Below, piece by piece: positions 35,194-44,612 of a stretch of 64,000 nt of DNA (its first letter is position 1; each line of letters starts with the position of its first letter). Made by a program: the position numbers and the translations under genes. The stretch spans positions 124,001-188,000 of the forward strand of contig CAVUGE010000025.1 in the NCBI GenBank assembly GCA_963740945.1. Direction: 5' to 3'. This stretch comes from CAVQBP01 sp963740945 (GTDB lineage: Bacteria; Bacteroidota; Ignavibacteria; Ignavibacteriales; Ignavibacteriaceae). The notes under the pieces are model-generated. The model saw nothing but the letters and a program-made list of their open reading frames with translations, was not told where the DNA came from and ran no database searches.

Positions 35194-37119
35194 ATGAAAG
35201 AACTTAGATTTAGAATTATATTGATTCTCCTTGCAATAGCATTGAGTATCTATCTCCTATACCCCACCTATGTTGATTACAAGAATACCCAGAAACTGAA
35301 TAAGGTTTTGGATACCGAAAGGAAAGAGATCGTTGAAACGCATCCCCAATTTACCAAGCAACAGGTTGATCTAAGGGTAAATGTGTTTGAAGATAGTATA
35401 AAAGCCTCCGATCCTTCTATTGAAAATGCAAAGGCAAAACGTATAAAATTAGGCCTGGACTTACAGGGCGGTATGAGGGTAGTGCTGGAAGTTAATACAG
35501 CCGAACTTCTTGGTAAAATTGCTAAAGACCCGGATAATACTTTCAAATCTGTCCTTGCCGCAGCAGAAAAAGAATCAAAAACTTCTGAAGAGTCTGTTGT
35601 TGATATTCTCGGAAGAATGTTTGAACAAAGAGGAATCAGGCTCAGCAGATATTTTGGCAATATAAGGCAATCCGATTCTCAAATATTAAGCGACCTTAAT
35701 AAAGATGCGGAAGATGCTGTTTCAAGAGCTATGGAAATTATTAGAAACAGGGTTGACCAATATGGAGTATCAGAACCTTCTATCCAGAGACAGGGAGCAA
35801 GAAGAATTATTGTTGAACTTCCCGGCGTTGCTCGTGAAGAAGAAGCTAAACAATTACTGCAGGGAACTGCTTTACTCGAATTCAAATTAGTCAAAGATCC
35901 CGAATTTACGGTTTCGGTTATGAAGAATGTGGATAATGTTTTAGCCGGTAAAGATATTAGCGATACAACAGGCGCCGATACATCCGCTGTAGAAAGCAAA
36001 AGCACCAAAGGCAAAAAAGTCGCTCAGGAAGATACTACCGTTAAAGACACATCCAAAGCAGCATTCTTAAAGGAACATCCTTTCTTTTCCATCGTAAGGC
36101 TTAATCAAAATACGGCTGATGGATACGTGAGCGCAAATGATATGGACAAACTGAAGCTGATTCTTAACAGACCGGATATACAAAAAGCTATACCGGATAA
36201 TGTACAGTTTGTTTTTGATGCAAAACCTATAACCGATAATAACGGAGATAAATTTTATAGGATGTACCTGGTAAATAAAAAGCCTGAATTAACAGGCGGT
36301 GTAATTACAGATGCGCAAGCGACCATAGATCCGCAGTCTTCTGCACCGATTGTTACAATGCAAATGAATTCTGACGGAGCTACAGAATGGTCAAGAATTA
36401 CCGGAGCAAATATCGGGAAAAGGATTGCCATTATTTTAGACGGAGTTGTATATTCGGCTCCGAATGTTAGAGGCAAAATTCCGGGCGGCAGATCGCAGAT
36501 CGAAGGCAGCGGAAATATGGAAGAAGCCAAATTGCTTAGCATTGTTCTTAAAGCCGGTGCACTTCCTGCTCCCGTTAATATAATTGAAGAAAGAACTGTT
36601 GGTCCTTCACTTGGACAGGATTCAATTAACAGCGGCTTTAGTTCTGCTCTGATTGGTTATATACTTGTCGGTATTTTTATGATAATTTATTATCAAAAAG
36701 CTGGAATAATAGCTGCTGCTTCTTTAACATTTACTATTCTTTTCATTCTTGGAGTTTTAGCAGGATTTAATGCAACCTTAACTCTTCCCGGCATCGCAGG
36801 TATCATATTAACTATAGGTATGGCGGTGGATGCCAACGTTCTTATTTATGAACGAATTAGAGAAGAGCTGGGCACAGGGAAAACTATCAAAGCTTCTGTC
36901 GACAGCGGTTTTTCAAAGGCTTATTCGGCTATTATTGACTCTAATATTACTACTTTCTTTACAGGGATTATTCTTTATCAATTTGGTACCGGCCCTGTCC
37001 AGGGTTTTGCTTTAACTCTTATGATCGGGATTGTTGCCAGTTTGTTCAGTGCTTTAATTGTTGCACGTGTTCTTTTTGATTACCTGGTTATTAAAGGTTC
37101 CAAAATTACTGTAGGTTAA
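35194..37119 (+). CDS. secD: protein translocase subunit SecD
   Basis: The 641-residue SecD has an N-terminal membrane segment, then RIKLGLDLQGGMRVVLEV (signature D1). A periplasmic P1 domain follows with VDQYGVSEPSIQRQGARRI and TGANIGKRIAIILDGVVYSAP, then five membrane helices with TLPGIAGIILTIGMAVDANVLI. A low-complexity Thr/Ser/Asp/Lys insert (about residues 254-290) enlarges P1. SecD with SecF uses the proton-motive force to complete export through SecYEG. It precedes secF by 28 bp; the two are separate genes, unlike the fused form of many Bacteroidota. Confidence 0.95.
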   Translation: MKELRFRIILILLAIALSIYLLYPTYVDYKNTQKLNKVLDTERKEIVETHPQFTKQQVDLRVNVFEDSIKASDPSIENAKAKRIKLGLDLQGGMRVVLEVNTAELLGKIAKDPDNTFKSVLAAAEKESKTSEESVVDILGRMFEQRGIRLSRYFGNIRQSDSQILSDLNKDAEDAVSRAMEIIRNRVDQYGVSEPSIQRQGARRIIVELPGVAREEEAKQLLQGTALLEFKLVKDPEFTVSVMKNVDNVLAGKDISDTTGADTSAVESKSTKGKKVAQEDTTVKDTSKAAFLKEHPFFSIVRLNQNTADGYVSANDMDKLKLILNRPDIQKAIPDNVQFVFDAKPITDNNGDKFYRMYLVNKKPELTGGVITDAQATIDPQSSAPIVTMQMNSDGATEWSRITGANIGKRIAIILDGVVYSAPNVRGKIPGGRSQIEGSGNMEEAKLLSIVLKAGALPAPVNIIEERTVGPSLGQDSINSGFSSALIGYILVGIFMIIYYQKAGIIAAASLTFTILFILGVLAGFNATLTLPGIAGIILTIGMAVDANVLIYERIREELGTGKTIKASVDSGFSKAYSAIIDSNITTFFTGIILYQFGTGPVQGFALTLMIGIVASLFSALIVARVLFDYLVIKGSKITVG

Positions 37120-37147
37120 TTATTCAGCTTAGGGAGCATATTTATAA

Positions 37148-38290
37148 ATGAGAATTTTTGAAAATCTAAATGTCGATTTCTTAGGAAAAAGAAATATTTT
37201 TTATGTTGTATCCGCCTCTCTCTTCTTAATTGGTTTGCTTAATGTGGTCTTCCGCGGATTGCAGTTTGGTATTGATTTTAAGGGGGGTACTGAGATAGTA
37301 CTTCAGTTTCAAAAACCCGTTCAAATTTCTAGTATCAGAACGGATATTGAAAATATCGGATTGGGGAATCTTGAATTAAAAACTTTCGGTTCTGAAACCG
37401 GTGTATTAGTAAGAACCGAACTTCAGGAATTGCCAAGAACCATTTATCCAAAAGTGGTAGCAAACATTAATCAGGCTATTGATAATATTATGCCGGGAAA
37501 TAATAAAAAGATTATCGATAGTTCTGCTACAAATTCAGTTACATATTCTTTTGCAAATCCTGATACAACTAATATTTTGGTTGACAAATTATTTAATGCC
37601 GGTTTTCAAACCGGGAAAGTTTCTGAAGAACAAAATAATACACAGATGGTTGTTAGAGTTGGGATTTCTGATTGGATAAAAAGCAATTTAAGGGAAAGGG
37701 TGAAGGATAATTCTTTTACCGTTATTAGAGAAGAGCTTGTTGGTCCGAAAATAGGCAGTGAATTAAAGCAGGATGCTCTTATTGCTATCTTTCTTTCTCT
37801 AATTGTTATATTAATTTATCTAGCATTCAGATTTAAATTTATATTTGCTTTTGGAGCAGTAGTTGCCCTATTCCACGATGTTCTAATTACCGTTGGGCTC
37901 TATGCTGTTTTATACGGTGTTATACCGGGACTTAATCTTGAAATTGATCTTACTGTTGTTGCTGCTTTTTTAACTCTTATCGGTTATTCAATTAACGACA
38001 CAGTTATTGTATTCGATAGGGTTAGGGAAGAAATGAAAATTCATAAAACAACACCTCTTAAAGATGTAATAAACATGGGTATTAATAAAACAATGAGCCG
38101 TACAATTTTAACCGGCGGTACGACCATTTTAACCGTTTTTGTTTTATTAATTTTTGGCGGTGAAGTCCTACGAGCTTTTGCATTTACACTCTTTTTTGGA
38201 ATTATCATAGGAACGTATTCTTCAATATTCATAGCAAGTGCGCTTGTTCTGGAATATTCAAATCGAACCAAGAAAAGAATTCAATTCTAA
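37148..38290 (+). CDS. secF: protein translocase subunit SecF
   Basis: The 380-residue SecF has QFGIDFKGGTEIVLQF near the N-terminus. The conserved core reads VGPKIGSELKQDALIAI, then LFHDVLITVGLYA, LTVVAAFLTLIGYSINDTVIVFDRVRE and NKTMSRTILTGGTTIL. It works with SecD as the proton-driven auxiliary translocase. An enlarged periplasmic loop (about residues 100-185) contains unusual Asn/Thr-rich sequence. A strong terminator at 38311-38339 closes the operon. Confidence 0.95.
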   Translation: MRIFENLNVDFLGKRNIFYVVSASLFLIGLLNVVFRGLQFGIDFKGGTEIVLQFQKPVQISSIRTDIENIGLGNLELKTFGSETGVLVRTELQELPRTIYPKVVANINQAIDNIMPGNNKKIIDSSATNSVTYSFANPDTTNILVDKLFNAGFQTGKVSEEQNNTQMVVRVGISDWIKSNLRERVKDNSFTVIREELVGPKIGSELKQDALIAIFLSLIVILIYLAFRFKFIFAFGAVVALFHDVLITVGLYAVLYGVIPGLNLEIDLTVVAAFLTLIGYSINDTVIVFDRVREEMKIHKTTPLKDVINMGINKTMSRTILTGGTTILTVFVLLIFGGEVLRAFAFTLFFGIIIGTYSSIFIASALVLEYSNRTKKRIQF

Positions 38291-38310
38291 TAGGTTTAAG
38301 TTTTTATCTA

Positions 38311-38339
38311 GCCGGTAGTTTCTTACCGGCTTTTTTTTT
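38311..38339 (+). terminator. Rho-independent terminator after secF
   Basis: GCCGGTA (38311-38317) pairs with TACCGGC (38324-38330) around a 6-nt loop, directly followed by nine T residues. It lies 21 bp after the secF stop on the plus strand, a textbook intrinsic terminator. Confidence 0.93.
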
Positions 38340-38597
38340 ATTTATTTCGGCTAAAGCCGTGATTTGTTTTTATTTCTTATGTCTCCCCGACATAAATGTC
38401 TGGGCAATTTTCACTTTTCACACAGTCTCTCCAACATCCAATATTCACTTTGAAATAACCAAATCAATTGATAACTTTATCCATTAATAATTCTTGATCT
38501 CCTATCCTGCAAAAACATTGTATTCTTTTGTAAATCATCCGTGATATTTTTGTGATAATCAACCATTATTTTTTGTTAAAAGATTTGGGATAATAAA
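38340..38597. repeat. spacer with REP-like palindromes upstream of the two-component genes
   Basis: After the secF terminator come two short palindromes: CGGCTAAAGCCG (38348-38359) and CCCGACAT/ATGTCTGGG (38386-38404, one bulge). They are separated by a T-rich spacer. The arrangement recalls the paired palindromes of REP-type repeats in Bacteroidota genomes. The remaining approximately 190 bp up to the response-regulator start show no gene. Confidence 0.5.
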
Positions 38598-39275
38598 ATG
38601 AAAAAAGTTTTAGTAATAGAAGACGATAAAGCAATTTCAGATTTAATCGAAATACATCTGATTGACTTAAATTGTCAAATTACAAAAGCATTTGATGGTG
38701 AGAATGGTCTTAAATTGGCTTTAGAAAATAATTATGATTTAATAGTTCTCGACCTGATGCTGCCAAAGCTGGATGGTCTGGAAATATGTAAAGAAGTAAG
38801 AAAACAGGAGATTTATACCCCTATATTAATGCTTACCGCAAAATCGGAAGAATTTGACAAAGTATTGGGATTAGAATTCGGTGCGGATGATTATTTGACA
38901 AAACCATTCGGTGTAAGGGAATTTATCGCACGTGTAAAAGCCATTTTTCGAAGGATACAGGCGCTGCAGAAAGAAACAGCCAATGATTTCGATATTATTA
39001 TTGGAGACCTGACTATAGAAATTGCTAAGAGAAGAGTATTATTAAACGGTGAGAGAATTGAACTTACCCCAAAAGAGTTTGATTTACTCTATCTGCTTGC
39101 TTCACATCCCGGTACTACGTATACAAGAGAACAGTTATTGAATATTTTATGGGGATATCAATATAACGGGTATGAACATACGGTTAATTCCCATATAAAC
39201 AGGTTAAGAACTAAAATTGAAAAAAATCTATCCGATCCTAAATATATATTAACATTCCTGGGGTGTAGGATATAG
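38598..39275 (+). CDS. OmpR/PhoB-family response regulator, C-terminal frameshift
   Basis: The product is a receiver domain (Asp9/Asp10, phospho-acceptor Asp52 in LIVLDLMLP, Lys in DDYLTKPF) plus an OmpR-type winged helix (RRVLLNGERIELTPKEFDLL, HTVNSHINRLRTKIE). The last residues read ILTFLGCRI and then stop, whereas the family ends in a W-G-V-G-Y-R-F hairpin. Removing one C of the pair at 39257-39258 restores FWGVGYRFNDIENIVSI, with a stop at 39307-39309 that directly abuts the kinase ATG at 39310. The observed 225-residue form would lose the final beta hairpin of the DNA-binding wing. It is the partner of the kinase that follows. Confidence 0.9.
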   Translation: MKKVLVIEDDKAISDLIEIHLIDLNCQITKAFDGENGLKLALENNYDLIVLDLMLPKLDGLEICKEVRKQEIYTPILMLTAKSEEFDKVLGLEFGADDYLTKPFGVREFIARVKAIFRRIQALQKETANDFDIIIGDLTIEIAKRRVLLNGERIELTPKEFDLLYLLASHPGTTYTREQLLNILWGYQYNGYEHTVNSHINRLRTKIEKNLSDPKYILTFLGCRI

Positions 39276-39309
39276 ATTCAATGATATTGAGAACATTGTC
39301 AGTATTTAA

Positions 39310-40821
39310 ATGAAAAGAAAATTCTTCAATAGTTTATACTGGAAAATAAGTGCAGCTTTTCTTCTGATTTTATTTATTCTCTCATGTGCTTATTCTTATA
39401 TAGCGCTTTTTACAACTGAAATGTACTTTCAGGAAGCCAATCAAAAATTGGGTACTGATATAGCTCCCCATATTGCTTCGGATAATAAATGTTTTATTGA
39501 TGGAAAAGCAAATGAAGAAGTTTTAAAGAATGTTTTTCATAATGTTATGATTATAAATCCAAGCCTTGAAGTTTATCTTCTTGATAAGGATGGAAAGATA
39601 CTTACGTATTATGCACCGAATAAAGTAATCTCTCTTGAATATGTTCCTCTTGCCCCTATTAAGAAATTTATTGCTGATAAAGGGAATCATTTCATTTTAG
39701 GAGCTGATCCAAAGAATGAACACAGAGAAAAAACTTTTTCTGCTGCTCAGGTGAATGAAAATGGGGAATTGATGGGATATATATATGTAATTTTAGGAGG
39801 AGAAGAATATGATAATGCAGCTAATTTTGTTTTAGGCAGTTATATCTTAAGGCTTGGAGCCCGTTCAATGAGCTTGACTTTAATTGCTGCAGCCGTAATT
39901 GGTCTTGTTCTACTGGGTTTTATTACAAGAAACATTAGAAAAACTGTTTCGGTAATTCGTGAATTTAAAAACGGAAATTTAAATGCACGTATTAAATTAA
40001 AAGGGAAAGGTGAATTAACTGAATTTGCCGATTCATTTAATGATATGGCAGATACAATTGTAGCCAATATTGAAGAGATGAAAACCATGGATAATCTTCG
40101 CCGGGAACTGGTTGCTAATGTCTCGCATGATTTACGAACTCCGCTTGCTACCATCCAGGGTTATATTGAAACCATTTTAATTAAAGCAGATACATTATCC
40201 GAAGAGGATAGAAAAAAATATATGCAGACTATCTGGGGGAGTACTGAACGATTAAAAAAATTAGTCGAAGAATTATTTGAACTTTCCAAGCTGGAAGCAA
40301 GGGAAACAAAACCTAAACCGGAAGCCTTCTCAATTGCAGAATTGATTCAGGATATTCAACAAAAAAATCTGATTATTGCCGAATCAAAAAAAATTGAATT
40401 GCTCCTTAAATTTCCTTACAATTTGCCTATGGTCTATGCAGATATCGGTATGATTGAAAAAGTCCTCCAGAATCTCCTGGATAATGCAATAAAATTTACA
40501 CCCGAAGAAGGGAAAATAGTTATACAATTAAATCTACAGAACAATGATGTATTAGTTTCGGTAAGCGATACGGGAGTAGGTATCAATTCTAAAGAATTGC
40601 CTTATATCTTTGACAGGTATAACCAGGGGCAAAGAACTCATTCAAAAGAAAAGCAGGGACTTGGATTAGGACTGGCTATTGTCAAGAAAATACTTGAAGT
40701 ACACAATATGGACATCAAGGTTGAAAGTGCCGAAGGGAAAGGGACAAGTTTTTATTTTAAAGTGCCTGTTTATAATAGTATCAATTATACAGATAAGAAA
40801 ATTCAGTATACAAGAAACTGA
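39310..40821 (+). CDS. sensor histidine kinase (PhoR-like)
   Basis: The 503-residue membrane kinase has a first membrane helix (about 12-33) and an extracytoplasmic sensor (about 34-180). A second helix (about 185-207) leads into a HAMP linker. HisKA follows with VSHDLRTPLATIQGYIE (phospho-acceptor His273), then HATPase_c motifs LLDNAIKFTPEEG, VSDTGVGI and GLGLGLAIVKKI. The sensor portion has no recognised ligand signature. It is immediately downstream of the cognate regulator; in the repaired frame the two genes would touch without a gap. Confidence 0.92.
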   Translation: MKRKFFNSLYWKISAAFLLILFILSCAYSYIALFTTEMYFQEANQKLGTDIAPHIASDNKCFIDGKANEEVLKNVFHNVMIINPSLEVYLLDKDGKILTYYAPNKVISLEYVPLAPIKKFIADKGNHFILGADPKNEHREKTFSAAQVNENGELMGYIYVILGGEEYDNAANFVLGSYILRLGARSMSLTLIAAAVIGLVLLGFITRNIRKTVSVIREFKNGNLNARIKLKGKGELTEFADSFNDMADTIVANIEEMKTMDNLRRELVANVSHDLRTPLATIQGYIETILIKADTLSEEDRKKYMQTIWGSTERLKKLVEELFELSKLEARETKPKPEAFSIAELIQDIQQKNLIIAESKKIELLLKFPYNLPMVYADIGMIEKVLQNLLDNAIKFTPEEGKIVIQLNLQNNDVLVSVSDTGVGINSKELPYIFDRYNQGQRTHSKEKQGLGLGLAIVKKILEVHNMDIKVESAEGKGTSFYFKVPVYNSINYTDKKIQYTRN

Positions 40822-40967
40822 CTCTTCGATTTTTTATTTTTTGCTCTTATTAAATACAAACCCTATCTAAATCTTTCCCTCGCCTGTAAATAAACTTATT
40901 CGGCGGGTGAGTTGAAAAGGGAAGACTTCTTTTCAAATTATGTCTTTACATATATCATTCTAACATT

Positions 40968-42587
40968 TTATTTTTTAATTTTGACTAACTCCACTCTTCT
41001 ATTTTTACTTCTTCCTTCAGGTGTAGAATTTGACGCTATAGGAGATTCGTCACCTAAGCTATATACCTGGAACTGAAATGAGGGCAATCCTTTTGATACA
41101 AAATATTTCATGATCGCATCTGCTTCTTCATATGATAACGATAATTTCTTCTCATCGGGAGTTTGGCTGTCAACGTATCCCTGTATCTTCCATTTTGTCC
41201 ATGGATCTTTTTGTAGAAAGTTAACGATATTATCTAAATTAGGATATGCAGACGTCTTAATATTTACCGTACCCGGTTCGAATGTATCACTGCCGTATAT
41301 AACTATGTTATTGGTATTAAGAGGTATTGTAGTAGAAGTTGTACTTTCTTCTTTTTTCGGTGGAACCGGAATATTGACATTCGGAGTGACCGGTTTCGTT
41401 TCTTTATTCTCATTATTTTCTGCTTTTTTAACCGGAGGATTTTTTACAGGAGGTTCTTCTTTTATCTCACATCCAAATTGATCTACTTTCACCCCAAGAG
41501 GAGTATCCGGGCATTTATCAACTGAATCAGGTACACCATCCTGATCCGAATCAATCGGGCAGCCATTTGAGTCTACTTTTAAACCGAATTTTGTATCCGG
41601 ACATTTATCCAGATAATCCGGTACTCCATCTCCATCGGAATCAAGCGGGCAGCCATTCTTATCGACTGCAACCCCACCTGGTGTATTAGGACATTCATCT
41701 AAGTTATCCGGTATTCCGTCTTTATCCGAATCGAGTGCACACCCGTCTTTATCCACTTTTACGCCCTTTGCAGTCTGAGGACATTTATCCAGATAATCCG
41801 GTACTCCGTCTCCGTCATTATCAAGAGGACATCCAGTTTCATCGATTAGTACTCCTCTCGGGGTATCCGGACATAAATCTCTTGAATCCGGAATACCGTC
41901 TCCGTCGCTGTCTTTTTCTCCGGGAAATGAAAAAGAAATACCAATAAATGCCGTTGCATCTAGATCGTAATGAGGTCCTGCAGGGAAATCACCGGGATTA
42001 ACTTGTGAGGCAGGGGAAACATCATCTAAATAATCAGTCTGAATGAAGTGAAGTCCGGCGGATGCATTTATCGTCCAGTCTTTGGCAATCTTAAACCTGA
42101 ACCCGGCTTCTATATCATAAGAGAATGCATTTTTATCATACACTCCTTTCAGATTATTAGGAGCTTTTTGACCTGTTTTTGATAATGGATTAAACCAGTT
42201 TAGAGAAATACCTCCATAAGCATAAGGAAAAACCGCATCTTGAATTGAATAAGAATAAACTAAGCCCAATCCTAATGTTTGAATATTTGTTGAGAATTCT
42301 ACAGGACTGTTAGGTGCCCTTCTCGAATCTTTTCCTTTAATATTGGCAGTCCCTCCGGTGAGACGTAAGCCAAAAATATTGGGATCCTGAACTGAGAAAA
42401 AATATTCGAGCAAACCATTGTAGGAATGACTAAGCTTATTCTCCATATAATCGGTTTGTCCTAATGACAATCCGCCTTCAGCCGTTAAAACCCATCTGTC
42501 CGATAAAGGATTAAGTTTAATTTCTTGTGCTTTAGTAATATTAATTGTTAATAGAAGTGAAATAAAAAAGAGTAGTATATTCCGCAT
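40968..42587 (-). CDS. OmpA-family outer-membrane protein with thrombospondin type 3 repeats
   Basis: The 539-residue protein has a signal peptide (LLFFISLLLTINITKAQ) and an N-terminal eight-stranded-type beta-barrel (to about 230). Five tandem calcium-binding TSP3 repeats of about 36 residues follow, with the pattern DSDGDGxPDxxDxCPxTxxGVxVDxxGC (about 235-412). A Pro/Lys/Glu linker leads to an OmpA C-terminal peptidoglycan-binding domain ending in TPEGRSKNRRVELVKI. It tethers the outer membrane to the cell wall. GGAG lies 7 bp before the ATG. It is divergent from the PorV-like gene across a spacer with a strong dyad. Confidence 0.92.
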   Translation of the reverse strand: MRNILLFFISLLLTINITKAQEIKLNPLSDRWVLTAEGGLSLGQTDYMENKLSHSYNGLLEYFFSVQDPNIFGLRLTGGTANIKGKDSRRAPNSPVEFSTNIQTLGLGLVYSYSIQDAVFPYAYGGISLNWFNPLSKTGQKAPNNLKGVYDKNAFSYDIEAGFRFKIAKDWTINASAGLHFIQTDYLDDVSPASQVNPGDFPAGPHYDLDATAFIGISFSFPGEKDSDGDGIPDSRDLCPDTPRGVLIDETGCPLDNDGDGVPDYLDKCPQTAKGVKVDKDGCALDSDKDGIPDNLDECPNTPGGVAVDKNGCPLDSDGDGVPDYLDKCPDTKFGLKVDSNGCPIDSDQDGVPDSVDKCPDTPLGVKVDQFGCEIKEEPPVKNPPVKKAENNENKETKPVTPNVNIPVPPKKEESTTSTTIPLNTNNIVIYGSDTFEPGTVNIKTSAYPNLDNIVNFLQKDPWTKWKIQGYVDSQTPDEKKLSLSYEEADAIMKYFVSKGLPSFQFQVYSLGDESPIASNSTPEGRSKNRRVELVKIKK

Positions 42588-42933
42588 TACATCTCCAAAG
42601 TAGCCTTTGTTTTTTCGAAAGTTTTATGCAAACTAATCATTATATTTATTAAACTATATCTTTAGAAGAAAGATAATAGGTTAAATATATTCGGATGAAT
42701 TTTATTCATATAATTAGGGAAAGACCTTAATTATATGAATTACTTCCCCCAAAAAAATTTTGCTATTCGAAATTACTAATTCAAATCTCAAAAAGCTACA
42801 TAGTTTATAAAATTTTAATGTCCTTTTTAAAAATAATATGTCAATCAATAAAATTAGACTTGATTTTCAAGTTCCAAATACTGATTTTTTTTAACAGTTT
42901 TTGTAATATTATAATTTACTATATGCATAATTA
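42588..42933. other. divergent spacer ompA-like/porV-like with hairpin
   Basis: No gene is visible. A long inverted repeat TTCATATAATTAGG / CCTTAATTATATGAA (42705-42718 and 42725-42739, one bulged base, 6-nt loop) lies near the middle. A second palindrome ATGAAT-TTT-ATTCAT (42695-42709) overlaps its left end. It could be an operator or attenuator shared by the two outer-membrane genes. The rest is A/T-rich. Confidence 0.5.
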
Positions 42934-43989
42934 ATGCCAAAAAAATTCTTTATTTTTGCTTTCCTTTGTATAATATCCGTTTCTCAAATGTATGCACAGA
43001 GCTCAGGATTTACTGTTGCTAAATATGCGGGAGAATTTATGGCTATTGGGGTTGGAGGCAGGGCATTAGGAATGGGCGGAGCCTATGTAGCTATTGCAAA
43101 TGATGTTACGGCAGGCTACTATAATCCGGCTGGTCTGGCTCATTTAGATTATCCCCAGATATCATTAATGCATGACGAAAGATATGGAAGTCTTGTAAAT
43201 TACGATTATGCTGCCGTCGCCATACCTTATGGTCCGGATATGAGTTTTGGTTTAAGCATAATGAGGCTGGGAGTTGATGGAATTCCCGATACACGCAATG
43301 CTTTAGTAGATCCCAATGGAAATGTTTTACACGATCCTAATGCAATCAATGACCCGAGAAATAGAATTAATCCTTCTTTAGTTACCGAGTTCAGCAACCA
43401 GGATTGGGCTTTTTATTTAAGCTTTGCAAAAAGACATTCGGAAAATTTCTATTACGGGGCAAATATAAAAATCATTAAAAGGAGTCTAGCTGAATATAGC
43501 GCTTGGGGGGTTGGATTCGATGTAGGAGCATGGTATTCACCTGTAGAGGATCTTTCTTTAGGTGTCAACCTGCAGGATATTACTACAACACTTATCGCCT
43601 GGAATACCGGAACAAATGAACTTGTTTCACCAACCGCAAAAATTGGTGTCGGATATTCTATTAATTTTCTGGGAGGAAAAGTTACACCTGCAGTGGATTT
43701 TGATGTAAGATTTGAAAATAGACAGTTTGCTTCAAATTTTCATCTGGGGCCGGTCAGCTTTGATATGCACTCAGGTTTAGAGTATAACTATAAAAATTTA
43801 TTCGCTATTAGAGGCGGATATAACGATGTCAAACAATTTACAATTGGAGCAGGTATAAGGCTGCCGAAACTCAATATTGACTATTCTTTTGCGCGTTTTA
43901 ATGCGGCTGCAGAAGATAGATTAGATGATACTCACCGGATTTCATTAATTTTAACTTTAGAAGAGCCTAAATTCCTAAGAGGGAAATGA
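42934..43989 (+). CDS. PorV/PorQ-family outer-membrane protein
   Basis: The 351-residue protein has a signal peptide (IFAFLCIISVSQMYAQ) and a FadL-like/UPF0164 barrel. The conserved N-terminal block reads IGVGGRALGMGGAYVAIAND then AGYYNPAGLAHL; repeated amphipathic strands follow, such as FHLGPVSFDMHSGLEYNY and FAIRGGYNDVKQFTIGAGI. In Bacteroidota the PorV member shuttles type IX secretion substrates; related PorQ/UPF0164 proteins share the same barrel, so the exact role is not fixed. No T9SS sorting-domain protein was seen in this window. Confidence 0.83.
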   Translation: MPKKFFIFAFLCIISVSQMYAQSSGFTVAKYAGEFMAIGVGGRALGMGGAYVAIANDVTAGYYNPAGLAHLDYPQISLMHDERYGSLVNYDYAAVAIPYGPDMSFGLSIMRLGVDGIPDTRNALVDPNGNVLHDPNAINDPRNRINPSLVTEFSNQDWAFYLSFAKRHSENFYYGANIKIIKRSLAEYSAWGVGFDVGAWYSPVEDLSLGVNLQDITTTLIAWNTGTNELVSPTAKIGVGYSINFLGGKVTPAVDFDVRFENRQFASNFHLGPVSFDMHSGLEYNYKNLFAIRGGYNDVKQFTIGAGIRLPKLNIDYSFARFNAAAEDRLDDTHRISLILTLEEPKFLRGK

Positions 43990-44042
43990 AAACTTAGGAA
44001 AGAAGGTTATCTTCTTAATTTCTTATAAAATCATATCACTAT

Positions 44043-44432
44043 TTATTCTTTATTTACCATCTCCAAAAGTGTATCCATCAAAAAGTTATTGCTTATTGGT
44101 TTAGTTAGAAAAATATCTACACCTGCATCTAGGGCATTCTCCTTATCTCTTGGGAATGCATGTGCAGTTAAGCATACAACTGGTATGTGCTTATACTTGG
44201 AATTATTTTTAATTTCCCTTGTAAGCTGTAAACCGTCTTTTTCACCACGTAAAGAGATATCCATTAAAATTATATCAACGGATTTTTCATTAAGATATTT
44301 GTAGAAATATTCTTCCGAATCACAGGTAAATACAGTAAATTTTTTCCCGAGAAATAACTGCAAAAACCGCTGATTTTCATAGTCATCTTCGACTATTAAA
44401 ATTACAGACTTAGTTGATTCGTCTTTATCCAT
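44043..44432 (-). CDS. single-domain response regulator (CheY-like receiver)
   Basis: The 129-residue receiver domain alone has acidic pair EDD near residues 15-17, phospho-acceptor Asp58 in IILMDISLRGEKDG, Thr/Ala in VCLTAHAFP, and the conserved Lys in FLTKPIS. No output domain is present, so it probably acts by protein interaction or in a phosphorelay. Its kinase is not adjacent. The A-H-A in place of the usual T-A-x-A/G suggests a phosphorelay-type receiver of hybrid-kinase descent. Confidence 0.9.
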   Translation of the reverse strand: MDKDESTKSVILIVEDDYENQRFLQLFLGKKFTVFTCDSEEYFYKYLNEKSVDIILMDISLRGEKDGLQLTREIKNNSKYKHIPVVCLTAHAFPRDKENALDAGVDIFLTKPISNNFLMDTLLEMVNKE

Positions 44433-44612
44433 TTATTTTTATTACATTATCTGATATATTAAATATAGAACTTGTATTAAAGTTGCCGAGATCATCATCA
44501 CGCTTATTCAGGATAAAAGGAATAATTTTATTAATTTGAATTATCGTAAAAACTTTGAAATTGAAAGTATCTATAACATAAATACGAACAAAAATTACAG
44601 TAGGTCTATTCT

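Noticed and set aside
35277..36542. Ser/Leu-rich open frames antisense to secD (up to 127 codons)
   Set aside because: The composition is that of a reverse-complemented coding sequence; secD is intact and conserved on the other strand.
41465..41890. Tandem DNA repeat inside the OmpA-like gene as a mobile repeat
   Set aside because: The roughly 108-bp period is explained by the five TSP3 protein repeats.
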